From assembly GCA_019752335.1 (NCBI GenBank), contig JAIEMJ010000034.1:1-64000 (forward strand): a DNA stretch of 64,000 bases. The letters run 5' to 3'. The notes under the pieces are model-generated. The model did no database searches. It had not been told where the DNA came from and saw nothing but the letters and a program-made list of their open reading frames with translations. Source of the stretch: Bryobacteraceae bacterium. GTDB lineage: Bacteria > Acidobacteriota > Terriglobia > Bryobacterales > Bryobacteraceae. Below, piece after piece: positions 43,104-50,919 of this stretch. A program made the translations under genes and the position numbers. Positions within the stretch are counted from its first letter, which is position 1; every line of letters begins with the position of its first letter.

Positions 43104-44741
43104 CTACTCCACCAACACCACCGTCGCAATCGTCCGCTCACCCGTCCGTAGCTGGTTGACGACGTTTCCCTTCGCGTCCATCTCCACCAAGCGCCGGCCG
43201 GTGTAATCCGCAATCAACCAGTTGCCGTTCGGCAACACCGCAAGGCCGCTAGCCCAGCCGAACTGGGTGTCGAGCCGCTTACCGCCCACGCTGCGCACCA
43301 CTTGGCCTGCGGAATCGAGTTCCAGCACTTCCCCCGGATCGGACAGCGACACCATCGTATGCCCGTTCGCCAGACGCCGGCCCTGGTAGAGCCGGCGCTT
43401 GTCGCCTTCGGGCGACTGCCACTGCCAAACGATCTTTTTGTCCGCGTCCACTTCAATCAGCTTCGCGACGGCCTCCACGGCGATCAGCGTCGTGCCGGCC
43501 GCCGTTCGATTCACGTTGCGCATCCGCATGTTGGCAAGATCAGCACTTTGGTACTCCCACACCACTTTGCCGCTGGGTTCCACCTCGATCACGCGCCCTT
43601 GCTTCGCGTCGCCAATCAGCGTGCGGCCGTTCGGCAAGCGCTGCGCGGCCAGTGGATGCTCCAGGCCGGTGCTGAAGGCCCACACTTCCCTGCCCTGCGC
43701 ATCCACCTCTACCACCTTGCCCTTGGCTCCCACGGTGTAGAGGATGTGGCCGCCGGGCAGGCTCTGGGCGTCATGCCCGCGTTCGTTGGGACGGGTAAAG
43801 AGTTCTCGGCCGGAAGGCCACAGCATCCCCACTACTTCGCCGCGGAGGCCATGATCGGACACGAGAATCGGGGTCTGCTTCGCTTCCGGCTTCAGGTGCT
43901 TGTCGAAGTAGGCAAACAGCCGGGCTTCGGCGCGTTCGGCGTCGGCGCCTTTGAAGCCGTGGCCAGCGCCCGTCAGGGTCTCGAGTTCCGCGTCGACACC
44001 GGCGGAGAGCAGCTTCGACGTCAACCACACCGAATGCTCATAGGCGACGTAGGTGTCCTTGGTCCCATGCACCGAGAGAATGGGCGGCGAGAGCGGTGTG
44101 ACGTAGTAAAGCGGGCTCGACGTAAGATGCTCCTGGCGGTTGTGCGCGAGGTCACCGCCGAGGAAGAGCGGCAATACCTCGTGGGCGTCGACGCTCTTGC
44201 CGTAGGACTGGGTGAAGTCCGTGGGTCCGTAGAAATTCACCACCGCCTGCACCGCGCTCGACTGGTCCCGATTTGGGCCGGAGCCCTCAAACACCTTCAG
44301 CGGACCCGTCAAGCCCACCATCAGCGCCAAGTGTCCGCCGGCCGAACCACCCGTCACGCCGATCCGCGCCGGATCGATCCCGTACTTCTTCGCATTGGCG
44401 CGCAGGAATCTCACCGCGGCCTTGGCATCTTCCACCGGGGCGGGAAACTGATGCCGCGGCGCAAGCCGGTAGCTCATGGTGGCGCAGGTGTAGCCGCGCT
44501 GCGCCAGCTTAATGCAGAGCGGGTGATAGCTGGTGCGCTTGCCGGCGCGGAAGCCGCCGCCGTGAATGGCGAGCACCGCCGGATTCGTTCCCGCGTCTCC
44601 TGCCGGACGGAAAATGTCGAGGAAAACCCGCTCGCCCACGCGGCTATACTCGACGTCCATTTCGGCCACGACATTGGCGGGCACGATCGTCGGAGCCTGG
44701 GCCCAAGCTAAGGAGGTGATGAGGAAAAGCAGTCTACGCAT
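43104..44741 (-). CDS. Secreted alpha/beta-hydrolase (BD-FAE-like) fused to a beta-propeller
   Basis: 545 residues from the ATG at 44741, where a signal peptide begins (MRRLLFLITSLAWAQA). Residues 25-285 are an esterase of the BD-FAE/HSL type: oxyanion HGGGF, nucleophile GVTGGSAGGHLAL, acid Asp in VHGTKDTYV and His in GAGHGFKG. Residues 295-545 are a propeller of about six repeats of 40 residues (KVVEVDAQGREVWAF, RVIEVEPSGKVVWEY, KLIEVDADKKIVWQW, LELDSAGQVVRS). The single reading frame joins both with no break. The likely role is extracellular ester hydrolysis with the propeller binding a partner or glycan. It converges on the CoA-binding/CBM9 frame, 4 nt apart. Confidence 0.82.
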   Translation of the reverse strand: MRRLLFLITSLAWAQAPTIVPANVVAEMDVEYSRVGERVFLDIFRPAGDAGTNPAVLAIHGGGFRAGKRTSYHPLCIKLAQRGYTCATMSYRLAPRHQFPAPVEDAKAAVRFLRANAKKYGIDPARIGVTGGSAGGHLALMVGLTGPLKVFEGSGPNRDQSSAVQAVVNFYGPTDFTQSYGKSVDAHEVLPLFLGGDLAHNRQEHLTSSPLYYVTPLSPPILSVHGTKDTYVAYEHSVWLTSKLLSAGVDAELETLTGAGHGFKGADAERAEARLFAYFDKHLKPEAKQTPILVSDHGLRGEVVGMLWPSGRELFTRPNERGHDAQSLPGGHILYTVGAKGKVVEVDAQGREVWAFSTGLEHPLAAQRLPNGRTLIGDAKQGRVIEVEPSGKVVWEYQSADLANMRMRNVNRTAAGTTLIAVEAVAKLIEVDADKKIVWQWQSPEGDKRRLYQGRRLANGHTMVSLSDPGEVLELDSAGQVVRSVGGKRLDTQFGWASGLAVLPNGNWLIADYTGRRLVEMDAKGNVVNQLRTGERTIATVVLVE

Positions 44742-44801
44742 CGATTCAGAGCGTATCACGCCAACGCAGCCGTGGAACGGCCCCCTCAGTGCAAGACATC
44801 G

Positions 44802-45923
44802 TCAAGCCCGCAGCAGGCGGCGGGCGTTGTCCGCGTAGACCTTCTTCAATACTGCGTCAGCGAGGCCCAAGCCGTAGATACGCCAACGGCCTTGCGGCGG
44901 CACCTTGGCGGGGGCATAGTCGAAGTACTCGTCTTCGGTTTCGAGAAAGCGGAAGTAGATCTGGTAGAGCAGGTCGCCGAAGACCTGCTGGGGAAACTCG
45001 TCGCCGTGCGGGACCGCGTCGGTGCCGAAGAGGATGCGGTCCTGATAACGGTCAAAGAACTTCTTGGCCGTGCGGGGCTGGCGGCCGAGTTCGCCGATGC
45101 GGGCGGCGATGTCGATGGAGAGGTTCGGATAGCGGTCCAGCCGCTGGGCGACGTGCGCCAGGTTCTCCGCGAAGTTCCCGGCGTGCAGGGCCACGAACTG
45201 CGTCTTGGGATGACGGGCAAAGACGCGGTCGCGGGCGGCGAGGAGTTCGTCGTTGGACGGGAAGCCGGGGCCGTGGAAGCTCCAGTCGGGATGGTTGTTG
45301 AGTTCCTCATAGCGCTCGTTGAACCGGTCAGTCGGCGTGAAGAAGGCCAGCGGATCGGAGACGTGGATCGCGACGGGAATGCGCATGGCGGCGCAGGCCT
45401 CCCACATGGGATCGAAGCGCCGGTCATCGACGGCGATCAGTTTGCCGGCCGTGACGTCCTCGCGCAGATACAGGCCCAGGGTCTTCAGGATCTTCAGGCC
45501 ACGCGCGCCGGCCGTGGCCGCGGCTACCACTTCATCGGCCTGCCGGCGGGGATAGTCGCTGGCGGCGACGGCGGACCACATCGGCTCCATGAAGGTAAAG
45601 AAGCGCCCTGGCTGCACGCGATCATACTTCGCGATGGCTTCGCGGACCCCGGCGCCGTAGCCGCCGGTGAGGTTCACCAGCGCGCGGACGTTGCGGCGCT
45701 CCATCACCGCGAGCAACTCGGCGGGCGGCATCAGGTACGTGCGCTCCGGGATCAGGCCGACGCCCTTTTCGCTCTTCGCACTCCAGCAAAGGTGGGCGTG
45801 GAAGTCGATGGCGGGATAACGGGCGCGCTCGACGCGCGTTTCGGGGACGGCCAGCGTACTGCGTGGCTCAAAGTCCTTCAGCGGCAGTTGCTGGGCAGCG
45901 AGCAGAAAGTGTCGGCGAAGCAT
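44802..45923 (-). CDS. Exported amidohydrolase-2 family metal-dependent hydrolase
   Basis: 373 residues from the ATG at 45923 (MLRRHFLLAAQQL), which gives a twin-arginine-like signal. The TIM-barrel metal site begins IDFHAHLCW. Later comes a His (PVAIHVSDPLAFFTP), then TQFVALHAGN and the Asp block ILFGTDAVPHG, the usual amidohydrolase-2 order. Relatives include decarboxylases (ACMSD-type) and lactonases. The specific substrate is unknown. It is divergent from the SDR reductase gene, with 25 nt between starts. Confidence 0.82.
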   Translation of the reverse strand: MLRRHFLLAAQQLPLKDFEPRSTLAVPETRVERARYPAIDFHAHLCWSAKSEKGVGLIPERTYLMPPAELLAVMERRNVRALVNLTGGYGAGVREAIAKYDRVQPGRFFTFMEPMWSAVAASDYPRRQADEVVAAATAGARGLKILKTLGLYLREDVTAGKLIAVDDRRFDPMWEACAAMRIPVAIHVSDPLAFFTPTDRFNERYEELNNHPDWSFHGPGFPSNDELLAARDRVFARHPKTQFVALHAGNFAENLAHVAQRLDRYPNLSIDIAARIGELGRQPRTAKKFFDRYQDRILFGTDAVPHGDEFPQQVFGDLLYQIYFRFLETEDEYFDYAPAKVPPQGRWRIYGLGLADAVLKKVYADNARRLLRA

Positions 45924-45948
45924 AGTGTGCATGATAACGTGAGAACGA

Positions 45949-46671
45949 ATGACTGATCTCGATGGCCGCGTAATCCTCGTCACCGGAGCCGCTAAGCGCA
46001 TTGGCCGCGCAATCGCCCTGGCGCTGGCGAAGCGCGGCGCGCGGGTGGCGATTCACTATAGCGCTTCGCGGGCGGAAGCCGAAGCGACGGCGGCCGAGTG
46101 TGGCGCGGCCCCCATCTTCGCGGCGAACCTCGAAAGCGTTGCCGAGATTGAGCGGCTCTTCGCCGAAGTCCACCGGCACTTCGGGCGCCTGGATGGCCTG
46201 GTAAACAATGCGGCGCGCTTCACCAAACTCGACCCCCTCACGATCACGGAAGCTGACTGGGACTTCATCCACGACGTGAACCTCAAGGCAGTTTTCTTCT
46301 GCTGCCAGCAGGCGGCGCGGCTGATGCTACCCGCGGGCGGTGGACGGATCGTCAACATCAGTTCGGGCGGCGCGCTACGGCCATGGCCTTACCATGCTCA
46401 CTACTGCGCGTCGAAGGCCGGGGTCGCGCATTTGACGCGCGCGCTCGCGGTGGCCTGGGCGCCCACCTTGAGCGTGAATTCCATCGCGCCCGGCGTGATT
46501 CCGTTTGGCGAAGAGAACGAGCCGGGGGTGAAGGCGTTGATCGACAAGAGCCCCGCGAGGCGGCCCGGGACGGGCGACGAGATCGCCGAAGGCGTAATCC
46601 ACTTTCTAACGGCGTCGCGGTTTACGACGGGCCAAGTGCTCGCGGTCGACGGCGGCCTGAGCCTGGTGTGA
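45949..46671 (+). CDS. Short-chain dehydrogenase/reductase, pteridine reductase-like
   Basis: 240 residues, a classical SDR. The cofactor motif is LVTGAAKRIGRAIAL; the R-I-G after TGAA is usual for pteridine reductase-like members (FolM/PTR1). Other blocks are LVNNAARF, catalytic Ser in NISSGG, and catalytic Tyr/Lys in HYCASKAGV. The C-terminal end is FTTGQVLAVDGGLSLV. It is cytosolic. It probably reduces a dihydropterin or other carbonyl using NADPH. The intergenic region that follows carries several palindromic repeats. Confidence 0.85.
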   Translation: MTDLDGRVILVTGAAKRIGRAIALALAKRGARVAIHYSASRAEAEATAAECGAAPIFAANLESVAEIERLFAEVHRHFGRLDGLVNNAARFTKLDPLTITEADWDFIHDVNLKAVFFCCQQAARLMLPAGGGRIVNISSGGALRPWPYHAHYCASKAGVAHLTRALAVAWAPTLSVNSIAPGVIPFGEENEPGVKALIDKSPARRPGTGDEIAEGVIHFLTASRFTTGQVLAVDGGLSLV

Positions 46672-46776
46672 CGATTTTAGGTCGTCACAGCGATTTTCCC
46701 CAACTCTTTCAAACACTTAGCCCGAACTACTCGATCACGCCTGCTATCCTCAATAAAGAGCAGAATCCACGTAGCA

Positions 46777-46813
46777 TCTCCAGCCGCGCACGACAGGTAA
46801 ACAGCTTCTTTAC
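46777..46813 (+). repeat. Intergenic repeat copy 1
   Basis: Begins TCTCCAGCCGCGCACGA and ends with a hairpin GTAAA-CAGCTTC-TTTAC. Compared with copy 2 the hairpin stem is changed on both sides, keeping pairing. Confidence 0.65.
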
Positions 46814-46869
46814 GCGTCAATCGATCCCCAATGGAATCAACAGCTTCCCGGTTCGTTTCGTAGACCGGT

Positions 46870-46906
46870 TCTCCAGCCGCGCACGATCAGTAAGCGGCTC
46901 GCTTAC
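46870..46906 (+). repeat. Intergenic repeat copy 2
   Basis: Same opening TCTCCAGCCGCGCACGA, then a hairpin GTAAGC-GGCTC-GCTTAC at 46890-46906. It is a direct repeat of copy 1. Confidence 0.65.
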
Positions 46907-46956
46907 GCCGTAGACAGAATAATCACGTACGGGGCGGCTATGGAAGCTGGAATTCG

Positions 46957-46988
46957 GTAAACGAGCCGCTCCGTGCGCGGCTGGGAGA
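46957..46988 (-). repeat. Intergenic repeat copy 3, inverted
   Basis: On the minus strand it reads TCTCCCAGCCGCGCACG and then GAGCGGCTCGTTTAC, a shorter version of copies 1 and 2 in inverted orientation. It can form AGCCGC/GCGGCT stems of its own. Confidence 0.6.
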
Positions 46989-47032
46989 CCGCGCTTGGTT
47001 TCTGCTCCTCCTGACGCGCCCAGCCTCCGGGA

Positions 47033-47974
47033 TCAGCGCTCATAGACCGCCAGGGTGCGGCGGATGCCGTCGGCGACGGGGGTCTTCGGCAAGCCCGGAA
47101 TGAGGCGGTTCAGGAGCGTGTCGTCCATGCGGTTCGCCACCGGCACCCGCGGACCCGTCACCGCCAGCGTCCCCTTCGCGCGTGGCCGGATCTCTTCCAC
47201 CAGCGTCACGAAGTCGCGCATGTCGATCACTTCACCAGCCAGGTTGCAGACGTGCGCGCCGTCGATATCCGCAAAGAGCCCCGCCACAAAAGCTGCCGCG
47301 ACGTCTTCCACGTACTGCAGGTCCATGGGACCCGAGACCGGCAGCGTGTAGGACTCGCCACGCGCTACTTGCTGCAGCGCCAGCGTGGGCGCGGCGGTGA
47401 GGCCGCCGTCGCGGCCAGGGCCGTAGACCGTCCAGGGGCGTAACGCGAAGGAGGAGATGCCGTTGGTCTTGTAGAAGACCATCGCCGAGCTTTCGTTGGC
47501 GTGCTTGAAGATGCCGTAGTGCGTCGAAGGTAACGGCGAGTCCTGTTCGTTCAGCTTACGGTTTTCGTAGAGGTCCTCCGGGCCCCAGACGGCCGAAGAA
47601 CTGGCGTAGCTGATGCGAACCGCCCGGCCAGCATCGCGGGCGGCTTCAAAGACGTTCAGGGTGCCAATGACGTTGATCAGCCCGCCGGAGACGGGGTTGG
47701 CCTGGCAATAGGGCATCAGGACGGCGGCCAAGTGGACGATGTGCGTGATGCCGCTGTCCTTCACCAAGCTCTTGAGGCGCGCCGTGTCCTCAATGCGGCC
47801 CAGTTCATGATGCAGCCGCCCGCGCGACAGATCGGGGGCGATCAGTTGGAGACGCTGATTGTGGGCGGTGAGGTCATAGGTGATGACTTCGGCTCCGGCT
47901 TCGAGCAATTGCTTGGTTACCCAGGCGCCGATGCATCCTTCGGCGCCAGTGACTAATACTTTGTGGTGGGTCAT
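47033..47974 (-). CDS. NAD-dependent epimerase/dehydratase
   Basis: 313 residues, an extended SDR. The NAD motif is VTGAEGCIGAWV; other blocks are IVHLAAVLMP, SYASSSAVWG, catalytic YGIFKHANE (Tyr and Lys), and FALRPWTVYGPGRDGG. Alpha/beta Rossmann N-terminal part and substrate-binding C-terminal part are both complete. It is likely to act on a nucleotide sugar or sugar-like substrate. It is monocistronic by position, with a terminator at its 5' side that belongs to the peroxiredoxin gene. Confidence 0.85.
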   Translation of the reverse strand: MTHHKVLVTGAEGCIGAWVTKQLLEAGAEVITYDLTAHNQRLQLIAPDLSRGRLHHELGRIEDTARLKSLVKDSGITHIVHLAAVLMPYCQANPVSGGLINVIGTLNVFEAARDAGRAVRISYASSSAVWGPEDLYENRKLNEQDSPLPSTHYGIFKHANESSAMVFYKTNGISSFALRPWTVYGPGRDGGLTAAPTLALQQVARGESYTLPVSGPMDLQYVEDVAAAFVAGLFADIDGAHVCNLAGEVIDMRDFVTLVEEIRPRAKGTLAVTGPRVPVANRMDDTLLNRLIPGLPKTPVADGIRRTLAVYER

Positions 47975-47997
47975 TGCGAAATCACCACTCTAACGCA

Positions 47998-48029
47998 AGA
48001 GGGCCCCGCGTTTCATCGCGGGGCCCTCT
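47998..48029 (-). terminator. Terminator hairpin after the peroxiredoxin gene
   Basis: AGAGGGCCCCGCG-TTTCAT-CGCGGGGCCCTCT: a perfect 13-bp stem with a 6-nt loop, 19 nt past the stop at 48049. The minus-strand continuation TTGCGTTAG is only weakly T-rich. Confidence 0.75.
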
Positions 48030-48048
48030 GCTGCAACGGAACGGCAGG

Positions 48049-48588
48049 TTAGTGCTTCTTACGCGAACAGGCATTCAGCGCGCCGGTGATGTCGATGGCC
48101 GCGCTGCCTTCCTCAATGTGGTCAATCTTGCCATCGGTGTCGATGACGAAGGTGGCCCGATTGGCCATGCCTCTACCCTCAATCAGCACGCCATAATCCT
48201 TGGCCGCCTTGCGCGTGGCGAAGTCGCTCGCGAAGGTGAATTCCGGCTTGATGACGTTGTCCGCCCAATATTTGAGGCTCGGCGTATTGTCCGTCGACAC
48301 GCCAATCACCTCGTAGCCCATGTCTTTAAATTTTGCGATACCAGCCTGGTACGCGGTCATTTCCTTCGTTCAACCACCGGTGAAGGCGGCGGGAAAAAAG
48401 GCGAGTACGACGCCCTTCTGCCCCTTGAAGTCCTTCAGCGAGACGGACTTGTTGGCGATGGTAGCCAACGTGAAGTCCGGCGCCAAGTCGCCCACTTTGA
48501 GGTGCGTCTTGGGCGGAGCTGCCTGTTGCGCTTGCGCAAATCCGGCAGCCATGCCGCCCGAAAGCGCGATAGCTGTTCTACGATTCAT
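48049..48588 (-). CDS. Exported peroxiredoxin with TGA (probable selenocysteine) at the peroxidatic position
   Basis: One 179-residue AhpC/TSA-type peroxiredoxin if codon 73, a TGA at 48370-48372, is read through. Before it: an N-terminal RR-type signal (MNRRTAIALSGGMAAGFAQA) and VGDLAPDFTL. After it: TKEMTAYQAGIAKFKDMGYE, IGVSTDN and the active-site Arg in ANRATFVIDTDG. The hallmark PxxxTxxC reads P66-AAF-T70-GG-stop73, so the TGA replaces exactly the peroxidatic Cys. Sec peroxiredoxins are known (PrxU of Eubacterium acidaminophilum). No other lesion is present and a SECIS-like hairpin follows. A Cys near the C-terminus (position 174) could be the resolving residue. The alternative is one point mutation in a Cys codon. 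Confidence 0.8.
48335..48354 (-). promoter_or_regulatory. SECIS-like hairpin of the peroxiredoxin gene
   Basis: It begins 15 nt after the TGA. GCGTACC-AGGCT-GGTATCGC pairs GCG/CGC and TACC/GGTA with one bulged T on the 3' side and a short loop opening with A-G-G. The loop starts about 22-23 nt from the TGA, within the range for bacterial SECIS elements, and has G in its first two or three positions. The bulge is on the opposite arm to the E. coli fdhF element. A weak lower stem AAAT/ATTT is possible. Confidence 0.5.
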
Positions 48589-48617
48589 TCACTAGCCTCC
48601 CAGCAGACAGCGTAGCA

Positions 48618-49343
48618 CTAGTCGTAGTGTCCACGTACCTGATAGAGGCGCACGCGCAGCAAATCGCTGAAAGCCTGCAGGCCATTGAGCATGGTGACCT
48701 TGGTGCCTTCCGCGTTCGCCCAACGCACCGGCACCTCGACAATCTGGTAGCGCAGGAGCTGCGCGACGAAGAGCGCCTCCACGTCGAAGCCGAAGCCGGG
48801 AATGCGGACGCGCTGGAAGACGGCGTGCGCGGCGTCGCGCCGGAAGAGCTTGAAGCCGCATTGCGTGTCGGCGTAAGGCAGGCCGGTGATCAGGCGCATC
48901 ATCAGGTTAAAAAAGCGGCCCGAGTACTCGCGAAAGGCAGACTGGTGAACGCTCACCAGCTTACGATTCAAAGCGCGCGAGCCAATGGCGCCGTCGGCGT
49001 TTTGCTCGCGCACGGCGGCGAGGAGCTTTTCTACTTCCTCAATGGGCGCGGAGAGGTCAGCGTCGGAGAAGAGGATCCAGTCGCCTTGCGCTGTCATGAC
49101 GCCGTTGCGCACGGCGTAGCCCTTGCCCTGGTTGCCAGGGTTGCGGACGACGCGGACGGAGGGGTACAAGCGGCCGAAGTCCTCGACGAGAGCGGCGGTA
49201 TGGTCGCGGGACCCGTCGTCGACAATCAGCACCTCCACCTCGCCCAGGTGGGTGCTTTCGAGGTACGACATCAGACGCGCCAGCGTCGCCGGCAGCCGAT
49301 TCTCCTCGTTGTAAGCGGGAATCACGATCGAAAGGAAGGCCAA
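48618..49343 (-). CDS. GT2 glycosyltransferase, dolichyl/polyprenyl-phosphate glucosyltransferase-like
   Basis: 241 residues, GT-A fold. Motifs are VIPAYNEENRLPATL, VLIVDDGSRDHTA, the metal-binding DxD in WILFSDADLSAPIEE, and the C-terminal TQCGFKLFRRDAA followed by FDVEALFVAQ, as in the DPG synthase/ALG5 group. No transmembrane tail is present. It probably transfers glucose or mannose to a polyprenyl phosphate at the membrane. It is divergent from lysS across 61 nt. Confidence 0.88.
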   Translation of the reverse strand: MAFLSIVIPAYNEENRLPATLARLMSYLESTHLGEVEVLIVDDGSRDHTAALVEDFGRLYPSVRVVRNPGNQGKGYAVRNGVMTAQGDWILFSDADLSAPIEEVEKLLAAVREQNADGAIGSRALNRKLVSVHQSAFREYSGRFFNLMMRLITGLPYADTQCGFKLFRRDAAHAVFQRVRIPGFGFDVEALFVAQLLRYQIVEVPVRWANAEGTKVTMLNGLQAFSDLLRVRLYQVRGHYD

Positions 49344-49404
49344 CTCGACATTATACTGTGAAGGCCATTATCATGAAGGGGAAACCCGCCCCAAGGAGCC
49401 TCAT

Positions 49405-50919
49405 TTGTCCCTCGAACAGGATCTACTCGCCCAACGCCTCGAACGCGTGCGGGAGATCGAGAAGCTGGGCTTCGCGCCCTACGGCCACCGCTTTGACGCC
49501 TCGCACGAACTGCCGGCGATCACGGCGCGCGCCGATGAATATACCGCCGAGGCGCTCGAAGCCAATCCGGTGAATGTGAAGATCTGCGGCCGCCTGCAGA
49601 CCATCCGCCGCATGGGAAAGGCCGGCTTCGCGAACCTGGAGCAGGGCGGCGCGAAGCTGCAGATTTACATCAAGAAGGACGACGTGAGCGAGGCGGCCTA
49701 CGAACTCTACAAGGGGCTCGACCTGGGCGACATCATTGGCTGCGAAGGCTTTCTGTTTCGCACCCGGACCGGCGAACTCAGCGTCCACGTGAAGACGCTC
49801 ACCTTCCTCGCGAAGACCCTGCTGGCTATGCCCGAGAAGTTCCATGGCCTGGAAGATACCGAGACACGCTACCGGCAGCGTTACCTCGACCTGCTCTCGA
49901 ATCCGGAGGTCCGCGAGATCTTCGTGAAGCGCGCCAAGACGGTGTCGTCCCTGCGGCGGCAACTCGACGCCAAGGGCTTCATTGAAGTGGAGACGCCGAT
50001 GCTGCAGTCGCAGTACGGCGGCGCGGCGGCGCGTCCGTTTATGACGCACCACAACACGCTCGACATTGACTTGTATCTGCGCATCGCGCCCGAACTGAAC
50101 CTGAAGCGCCTCGTGGTGGGCGGGCTGGATCGCGTCTACGAGATCAATCGCAACTTCCGCAACGAGGGCATCTCGACGCGGCACAATCCGGAATTCACGA
50201 TGCTCGAGTTCTATCAGGCCTACACCGATTACCTCGGCCTGATGGACCTCACCTGCGAGCTACTGAAGCAGACGGCGCTCGACGTGAACGGCGCCACGGT
50301 GGCCGAGTGGGATGGCCACCAGATTGACCTGGGGCAGATCCGGCGGTATACGATGCGCGAAGCCGTGGTCGAGTTCTGGCCGGACGCCGCTACCAAGCCG
50401 TCGCTCGACAATGTGCGCGACGCCGATTGGTTGAAGCAACACGGCCACAAAACCAGTGCGGGCGAGAACCTCGTCGAGATCTTCGAGCGCGTCGCTGAGC
50501 ATCACCTGATTCAGCCCACCATCATCTACGACTTCCCGGTGGAGGTATCGCCGCTGGCCATGCGCAAGCCCAGCGAACCGGCCCTGACCGATCGTTTCGA
50601 GGTGTACGCCTGCGGCATGGAGATCGGCAACGCCTTCACCGAGTTGAATGATCCACAGGAGCAGCGCCGCCGCTTCGACATGCAACTCGGCATGCGTGAG
50701 CGCGGTGATGACGAAGCGCACCAGATGGACGAGGACTACGTCCGCGCCCTGAGCTACGGCATGCCCCCGGCCGGAGGCGAGGGTATCGGCATTGACCGGT
50801 TGGCGATGATCCTGACGGGGCAGAAGTCCATCCGCGATGTGATTCTGTTCCCGCTATTGCGCCCCGAAGGCTCCATCGGCTTGGCGGAGCAGTTGCGCGG
50901 TCTGGACCGCCTTGTTTGA
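49405..50919 (+). CDS. lysS: Lysyl-tRNA synthetase, class II
   Basis: 504 residues. The N-terminal OB anticodon-binding domain (about 50-150; [20 protein letters not shown]) is followed by the class II core: motif 2 in [18 protein letters not shown] and motif 3 in [15 protein letters not shown]. Other LysRS blocks are YGGAAARPF and [10 protein letters not shown], and the anchor [10 protein letters not shown]. The start is the TTG at 49405 because AGGAG lies 6 nt upstream. It overlaps the LolC/E-type permease gene by 8 nt. Confidence 0.97.
   Translation: MSLEQDLLAQRLERVREIEKLGFAPYGHRFDASHELPAITARADEYTAEALEANPVNVKICGRLQTIRRMGKAGFANLEQGGAKLQIYIKKDDVSEAAYELYKGLDLGDIIGCEGFLFRTRTGELSVHVKTLTFLAKTLLAMPEKFHGLEDTETRYRQRYLDLLSNPEVREIFVKRAKTVSSLRRQLDAKGFIEVETPMLQSQYGGAAARPFMTHHNTLDIDLYLRIAPELNLKRLVVGGLDRVYEINRNFRNEGISTRHNPEFTMLEFYQAYTDYLGLMDLTCELLKQTALDVNGATVAEWDGHQIDLGQIRRYTMREAVVEFWPDAATKPSLDNVRDADWLKQHGHKTSAGENLVEIFERVAEHHLIQPTIIYDFPVEVSPLAMRKPSEPALTDRFEVYACGMEIGNAFTELNDPQEQRRRFDMQLGMRERGDDEAHQMDEDYVRALSYGMPPAGGEGIGIDRLAMILTGQKSIRDVILFPLLRPEGSIGLAEQLRGLDRLV

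Larger units (their letters stand above)
46672..47032. other. Non-coding region with inverted and direct repeats
   Basis: The 361 nt between the SDR gene and the epimerase contain no plausible gene. They hold three copies of one palindromic repeat (46777-46813, 46870-46906, 46957-46988). The rest (46672-46776 and 46989-47032) shows nothing clear except an A/T-richer stretch near 46740-46760. Confidence 0.5.

Noticed and set aside
46777-46988. CRISPR array
   Set aside because: Only three copies, one inverted, of differing length, and each carries its own hairpin; no spacers of equal size and no cas genes.
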